Shown piece after piece: positions 16,155 through 20,000 of a stretch of DNA of 20,000 nt (position 1 is the first letter of the stretch; every line of letters starts with the position of its first letter). The notes beneath the pieces are model-generated. The model did no database searches. It was not told the DNA's origin and saw only the letters and a list, made by a program, of their open reading frames with translations. Source of the DNA: Lysobacterales bacterium (GTDB lineage: Bacteria; Pseudomonadota; Gammaproteobacteria; Xanthomonadales; SZUA-36); the NCBI GenBank assembly GCA_026196445.1, contig JAPHTE010000407.1, positions 1 through 20,000 of the forward strand. The letters are read 5' to 3'. The position numbers were made by a program, and so were the translations under genes.

Positions 16155-17672
16155 ATGGCTACAATTATCCAGCAAAACGACCTGATCGAAAGCGTCAAAG
16201 ACGCGCTCCAGTATATTTCCTACTATCACCCGATGGATTTTATACGGGCCCTGAACGAGGCCTATGAAAAGGAAGCCAACCCGGCGGCCAAGGACGCCAT
16301 GGCGCAGATATTGATCAATTCCCGGATGTGCGCGCAGGGGCACCGCCCGATCTGCCAGGACACGGGTATTGTCACGGTATTTTTGAACGTTGGCATGGAC
16401 GTGCAGTGGCAGGGAGACATGAGCGTGACCGACATGGTCAACGAGGGTGTGCGCCGGGCCTACCTGCACCCCGACAACAAGCTGCGCGCCTCGGTGCTGG
16501 CGGATCCGGACGGCGCGCGCCGTAACACCGGTGACAATACGCCCGGTGTGGTGCACTACCAGCTGGTACCCGGCAACACGGTGGAGGTACACGTTGCGGC
16601 CAAGGGTGGCGGATCGGAGGCCAAGAGCAAGTTCGCCATGCTGAACCCGTCCGATGACGTGGTGGAATGGATACTGAAAGTGGTGCCAACGATGGGCGCC
16701 GGCTGGTGTCCACCCGGCATGTTGGGGGTCGGTATCGGTGGCACCGCCGAAAAAGCCATGCTGATGGCCAAGGAAGCATTGCTCGAACCCATCAATATTC
16801 ACGAGTTGAGAGAAAAGGGCGCTGAAAACCGTTCCGAGGAACTGCGTCTGGAACTGTTCGAGAAAATCAACGCACTGGGTATCGGCGCGCAGGGCCTGGG
16901 TGGGTTGACCACGGTGCTGGACGTCAAGGTCAAGGACTTCCCGACCCACGCGGCCAATAAGCCGGTTGCGGTGATCCCGAATTGTGCCGCCACCCGGCAC
17001 GTGCACTTTACGCTGGATGGAACCGGCCCGGCACGGCTTGAAACCCCTCGTCTTGAGGATTGGCCCGAGGTAACACGTGAGGCCGGTGACGATGTCCGGC
17101 GGGTCAACCTGGACACGGTGACACGCGAGGAAATCAAGGATTGGAAGCCCGGTGAAACGCTGCTGTTGAATGGCAAGATGCTGACCGGCCGTGATGCGGC
17201 GCACAAGAAGATGATCGACATGATGGCGGCCGGGGAAGAGCTGCCTGTGGATCTCAACGGACGCTTCATCTATTACGTCGGGCCAGTCGACCCCGTCGGG
17301 GACGAGGTGGTCGGCCCGGCCGGTCCCACCACATCCACGCGCATGGACAAGTTCACCCGCACCATGCTGGAAAAAACCGGCCTGATGGGCATGATCGGCA
17401 AGGCCGAGCGTGGGCCGGTGGCGATCGAGGCCATCCGCGACAACCAGGCCGTGTACCTGATGGCGGTCGGTGGTGCGGCCTACCTGGTGGCACAAGCGAT
17501 CAAGGGTTCGAAAGTGCTCGGGTTCCCGGAACTCGGCATGGAAGCCATCTATGAATTCGAGGTCGAGGACATGCCGGTCACCGTGGCCGTGGACGTCAAC
17601 GGTGAATCGGTTCATGCGTCTGGTCCTGCGGCCTGGAAACTCAAGATTGAGACCGGCAACCTGGGTATTTGA
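16155..17672 (+). CDS. Class I fumarate hydratase, iron-sulfur type
   Basis: Protein of 505 aa that hydrates fumarate to L-malate in the TCA cycle, in the cytoplasm. It is a single-chain class I enzyme with fused alpha and beta domains. The three [4Fe-4S] ligands are Cys67 (HRPICQDTG), Cys185 (GAGWCPPGM) and Cys277 (VIPNCAATRH); their spacing (118 and 92 residues) closely matches that of Leishmania FH and E. coli FumA. Asp69 of CQDTG is an active-site residue, and GPTTSTRMD (about 390-398) is the conserved beta-domain substrate motif. The start at ATG 16155 (MATIIQQ) fits the family and has AAGGG nine bases upstream; the in-frame ATG at 16146 overlaps that site and is rejected. It heads the operon with korA, eight bases downstream. 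As fumA and fumB names are E. coli-specific, I leave the symbol empty. Confidence 0.95.
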   Translation: MATIIQQNDLIESVKDALQYISYYHPMDFIRALNEAYEKEANPAAKDAMAQILINSRMCAQGHRPICQDTGIVTVFLNVGMDVQWQGDMSVTDMVNEGVRRAYLHPDNKLRASVLADPDGARRNTGDNTPGVVHYQLVPGNTVEVHVAAKGGGSEAKSKFAMLNPSDDVVEWILKVVPTMGAGWCPPGMLGVGIGGTAEKAMLMAKEALLEPINIHELREKGAENRSEELRLELFEKINALGIGAQGLGGLTTVLDVKVKDFPTHAANKPVAVIPNCAATRHVHFTLDGTGPARLETPRLEDWPEVTREAGDDVRRVNLDTVTREEIKDWKPGETLLLNGKMLTGRDAAHKKMIDMMAAGEELPVDLNGRFIYYVGPVDPVGDEVVGPAGPTTSTRMDKFTRTMLEKTGLMGMIGKAERGPVAIEAIRDNQAVYLMAVGGAAYLVAQAIKGSKVLGFPELGMEAIYEFEVEDMPVTVAVDVNGESVHASGPAAWKLKIETGNLGI

Positions 17673-17680
17673 TATCGCCC

Positions 17681-19561
17681 ATGACGCAACGGAATAAGCC
17701 AGGCCCTGGCGCGCCAAGCGGGAATGCGCCGGGGTACGTACACCGGGTCGAAGCACTGGAAAGCGTCGTTATCCGCTTTGCCGGCGATTCGGGTGACGGC
17801 ATACAGTTGACCGGCACTGAGTTTTCCCGCTCCATTGCGTCGGGTGGCCACGAGTTCGTCACCCACCCCGATTACCCGGCCGAGATTCGCGCGCCGCTGG
17901 GTACGCTTTATGGTGTTTCGGCCTACCAGATCAAGTACTCCAACAACCCGGTTTTCACCTCCGGTGAGGCACTCGATGTACTGGTGGTGATGAACCCGGC
18001 TGCCCTGAAAACCAACCTGGCCGAATTGAAACAGGGTGGCACGCTGGTCGCCAACACCGGCGCGTTCACAAGAGCCAACCTCGACAAGGCCGGTTACGAA
18101 AATAACCCGCTCGAAGATGGTTCGCTGGACCGTTATCGCTTGATACCGATCGATATCACCACCCAGAACGCCACGGCGCTAAAGGAAAGCGGGCTGTCAC
18201 GCAAGGATATCGGGAGATGCAAAAACTACTACGCGCTGGGGTTTATCCTTTATTTGCACAATCGGCAGGTCAACCGCGAAATCGAAAACATCCGCGAAAA
18301 ATTTTCCAAAAAGCCGGACATTGCCGAAGCCAACGTTACCGCCCTGTTATCGGGCTATGCTTACGGCGAGGTGTGCCGGGTGTTCGATACCCGTTACACG
18401 GTCAGCGATGAGACCAGGCTGCCGCCGGGAACCTACCGCAGCCTGACCGGCAACAAGGCCATCGCGTTGGCCATGGCGACGGCGGCGGTGCAAACGGGCG
18501 CCAGGGTATTCCTCGGCTCCTACCCGATCACCCCGGCCACCGATATCCTGCACAATGCGGTGGAGCTGTCCCATTTCAATATCGGCGCACTGCAGGCGGA
18601 GGATGAGATCGCGGGTATCTGTGCGGCGATTGGCGCCGCCTTTGGTGGATCATTAGCGGTTACCACCACCTCGGGGCCGGGTATGGCGCTGAAATCCGAG
18701 GCCATTGGCCTGGCGGTCATGACCGAGTTGCCGCTGCTGGTCATCGACGTGCAGCGCGGTGGGCCCTCGACCGGCATGCCGACCAAGACCGAGCAGTCGG
18801 ACCTGTTGCAGGCCGTGTACGGACGCAACGGCGAAAGCCCGGTGGCGGTTATCGCGCCGCGTTCTCCGTTCGATTGTTTCGCAACCACGCTGGAAGCCTT
18901 CCGCATTGCCACCCGCTACATGACTCCGGTGATCATGTTGACCGACGGCGGCATCGCCAACGCGACCGAGATCGGCCAGGTGCCACGCATGGAAGACCTG
19001 CCGCCATTCAAGTTGAAATTCCGCACCGATGCCTCGGGTTTCCAGGTCTATGGCCGGGACGGCAGGCTGGCACGAGACTGGGTACGACCCGGTACACCGG
19101 GGCTGGAACACCGCATCGGGGGACTTGAAAAAGACGCACTGAGCGGTGAAGTATCCTCGGACGGGGCTAACCACGACCACATGGTCAGGACAAGGGCGGC
19201 AAAAATCGCCGGTATCGCCGCGGATTATCCGCCACTGCAAATCGAAGGTAATGCGGAGGCGAAGTTACTGGTGATCGGTTGGGGTGGCACCTATGGTTCG
19301 ATCGCCGAGGCCGTGCGTTATTGCAACGCCGAAGAGGTGCCGGTGGCCCACGTGCAACTGCGCCACTTGAACCCCTTGCCGGATGACCTGGGTGACATCA
19401 TGCAACGTTATGACAATATCCTGGTGCCGGAAGTGAACCTGGGGCAACTGTCGGTGCTGTTGCGTGACCGCTACCTGGTGGATGTTACGGGGTTTAACCG
19501 TGTTGAAGGCAAGCCGTTGAAGGTCAGCGAGCTGTGCGCAACGATGGCGGGACTGGCGTGA
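17681..19561 (+). CDS. korA: 2-oxoacid:ferredoxin oxidoreductase, fused gamma-alpha subunit (probable 2-oxoglutarate)
   Basis: Protein of 626 aa, one of two subunits that oxidatively decarboxylate a 2-oxoacid to its acyl-CoA with transfer of electrons to ferredoxin. Residues about 27-215 are the gamma domain (VVIRFAGDSGDGIQLTGTEF, PDYPAEIRAPLGTLYGVSAYQI). The alpha domain follows: KAIALAMATAAVQTGARVFLGSYPITPATDIL (259-290), TTSGPGMALKSEAIGLA (329-345) and VQRGGPSTGMPTKTEQSDL (357-375), then the C-terminal domain with LRHLNPLPDDLGDI and VPEVNLGQL. The fused order and YPITPATDI are typical of the KorA/2-oxoglutarate group, so that substrate is likely but not proven. ATG 17681 is eight bases after the fumarase stop; the Shine-Dalgarno is weak, suggesting translational coupling. 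The stop overlaps the korB start by one base. Confidence 0.9.
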   Translation: MTQRNKPGPGAPSGNAPGYVHRVEALESVVIRFAGDSGDGIQLTGTEFSRSIASGGHEFVTHPDYPAEIRAPLGTLYGVSAYQIKYSNNPVFTSGEALDVLVVMNPAALKTNLAELKQGGTLVANTGAFTRANLDKAGYENNPLEDGSLDRYRLIPIDITTQNATALKESGLSRKDIGRCKNYYALGFILYLHNRQVNREIENIREKFSKKPDIAEANVTALLSGYAYGEVCRVFDTRYTVSDETRLPPGTYRSLTGNKAIALAMATAAVQTGARVFLGSYPITPATDILHNAVELSHFNIGALQAEDEIAGICAAIGAAFGGSLAVTTTSGPGMALKSEAIGLAVMTELPLLVIDVQRGGPSTGMPTKTEQSDLLQAVYGRNGESPVAVIAPRSPFDCFATTLEAFRIATRYMTPVIMLTDGGIANATEIGQVPRMEDLPPFKLKFRTDASGFQVYGRDGRLARDWVRPGTPGLEHRIGGLEKDALSGEVSSDGANHDHMVRTRAAKIAGIAADYPPLQIEGNAEAKLLVIGWGGTYGSIAEAVRYCNAEEVPVAHVQLRHLNPLPDDLGDIMQRYDNILVPEVNLGQLSVLLRDRYLVDVTGFNRVEGKPLKVSELCATMAGLA

Positions 19562-20000
19562 TGGCGAATAATGACAACATGGATAAAGTCCTGGTCAAGA
19601 ACCTGACCCGCAAGGATTTTGAATCACCGGCCGACGTGCGCTGGTGCCCGGGCTGCGGTGATTTTTCAGTCCTGAAACAGGTCCAGATGGTGTTGCCGCA
19701 ACTGGGTATTGCAAAGGAAAACTTCGCATTCGTCTCCGGCATCGGTTGTTCCAGCCGGTTTCCTTATTACATGGAAACCTACGGTATGCACGGAATCCAC
19801 GGCCGCGCACCGGCGATTGCAACAGGACTCAAGCTATCCAGGCCCGAGCTGTCGGTCTGGGTGGTGACCGGTGACGGCGACGCGCTGGCCATTGGCGGGA
19901 ATCATTTCATCCACACCATACGGCGAAACGTGGATATGAATATCATCCTGCTGAACAACCGCATCTATGGCCTGACCAAGGGCCAGTCTTCACCGACGAC
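19561..20000 (+). CDS. korB: 2-oxoacid:ferredoxin oxidoreductase beta subunit, partial at window end
   Basis: N-terminal 146 residues of the thiamine-diphosphate-binding beta subunit; the gene runs off the right edge. Its ATG overlaps the korA TGA (TGATG), showing translational coupling. Visible motifs are RWCPGCGDFSVLKQVQ with Cys29 and Cys32, SGIGCSSRFPYYM with Cys63, the HGIHGRAPAIATGLKL segment, and the TPP/Mg motif starting at GDGDALAIGG (104-113) and ending in LLNN (130-133). The three cysteines are probably part of the [4Fe-4S] cluster set together with one from the missing C-terminus. RIYGLTKGQSSPT fits the 2-oxoglutarate-type KorB rather than pyruvate oxidoreductase, which is family knowledge, not a test. 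It pairs with KorA for succinyl-CoA formation. Confidence 0.92.
   Translation, partial: MANNDNMDKVLVKNLTRKDFESPADVRWCPGCGDFSVLKQVQMVLPQLGIAKENFAFVSGIGCSSRFPYYMETYGMHGIHGRAPAIATGLKLSRPELSVWVVTGDGDALAIGGNHFIHTIRRNVDMNIILLNNRIYGLTKGQSSPT

Noticed and set aside
15918..17756. A 612-codon open frame on the minus strand, antisense to the whole fumarase gene and reaching into ilvD
   Set aside because: The plus-strand fumarase is certain from its three cluster cysteines, and the antisense product has low-complexity His/Arg/Val-rich sequence with no domain; it is a GC-bias shadow.

Overview
The window looks like a chromosomal stretch from a moderately GC-rich gammaproteobacterium, probably aerobic and free-living. 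The basis is the set of protein families: E. coli-type dihydroxy-acid dehydratase, class I fumarase beside a two-subunit 2-oxoglutarate:ferredoxin oxidoreductase, a DUF3014 protein, a TolB-like/TPR membrane protein, a VPS10/sortilin-like secreted propeller, and a REP-like repeat of the kind common in Pseudomonas and relatives. No rRNA, tRNA, CRISPR array, insertion sequence or phage gene was seen. The exact lineage is inference.

Layout. 11-3259 (-): large secreted beta-propeller protein. 3390-4964 (+): divergent TolB-like/TPR membrane protein, followed by 5050-5733 (+), a membrane zinc peptidase whose leader carries an 8-bp hairpin. This meets tail to tail, with one base between stops, 5735-7513 (-), an SLC13-type transporter with two RCK_C domains. 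7642-8043 (+) is a small secreted unknown and 8143-8931 (+) a DUF3014 envelope protein. 9013-11662 is the most accessory-looking part: a methyltransferase (-) and a sulfotransferase-like protein (-), divergent from a 2-oxoglutarate/Fe(II) hydroxylase (+). 11764-12747 (+) is a secreted six-repeat TolB-type propeller.

The right part is central metabolism. 14086-15921 (-) is ilvD, followed on the same strand by an FMN 2-hydroxyacid dehydrogenase (12892-14037), with a REP-like hairpin at the ilvD stop. Divergent from ilvD are fumarase (16155-17672), korA (17681-19561) and korB (19561 to the window edge), tightly spaced and probably one operon. Together these would convert 2-oxoglutarate to succinyl-CoA with ferredoxin as acceptor, and hydrate fumarate to malate: two TCA steps done by iron-sulfur or ferredoxin-linked enzymes. 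IlvD, fumarase and the 2-oxoacid oxidoreductase are all from iron-sulfur or oxygen-sensitive enzyme families.

No clearly new multi-gene system is evident. The best candidates for follow-up are the sulfotransferase-like/hydroxylase/methyltransferase group at 9-11.7 kb, the 9-bp perfect dyad next to the ilvD start, the REP-like element at the ilvD stop, and the hairpin abutting the zinc-peptidase ribosome-binding site. Most other long open frames are antisense shadows of these genes. No gene-free stretch exceeds 300 bases; the longest is the 233-base ilvD-fumarase divergent region.
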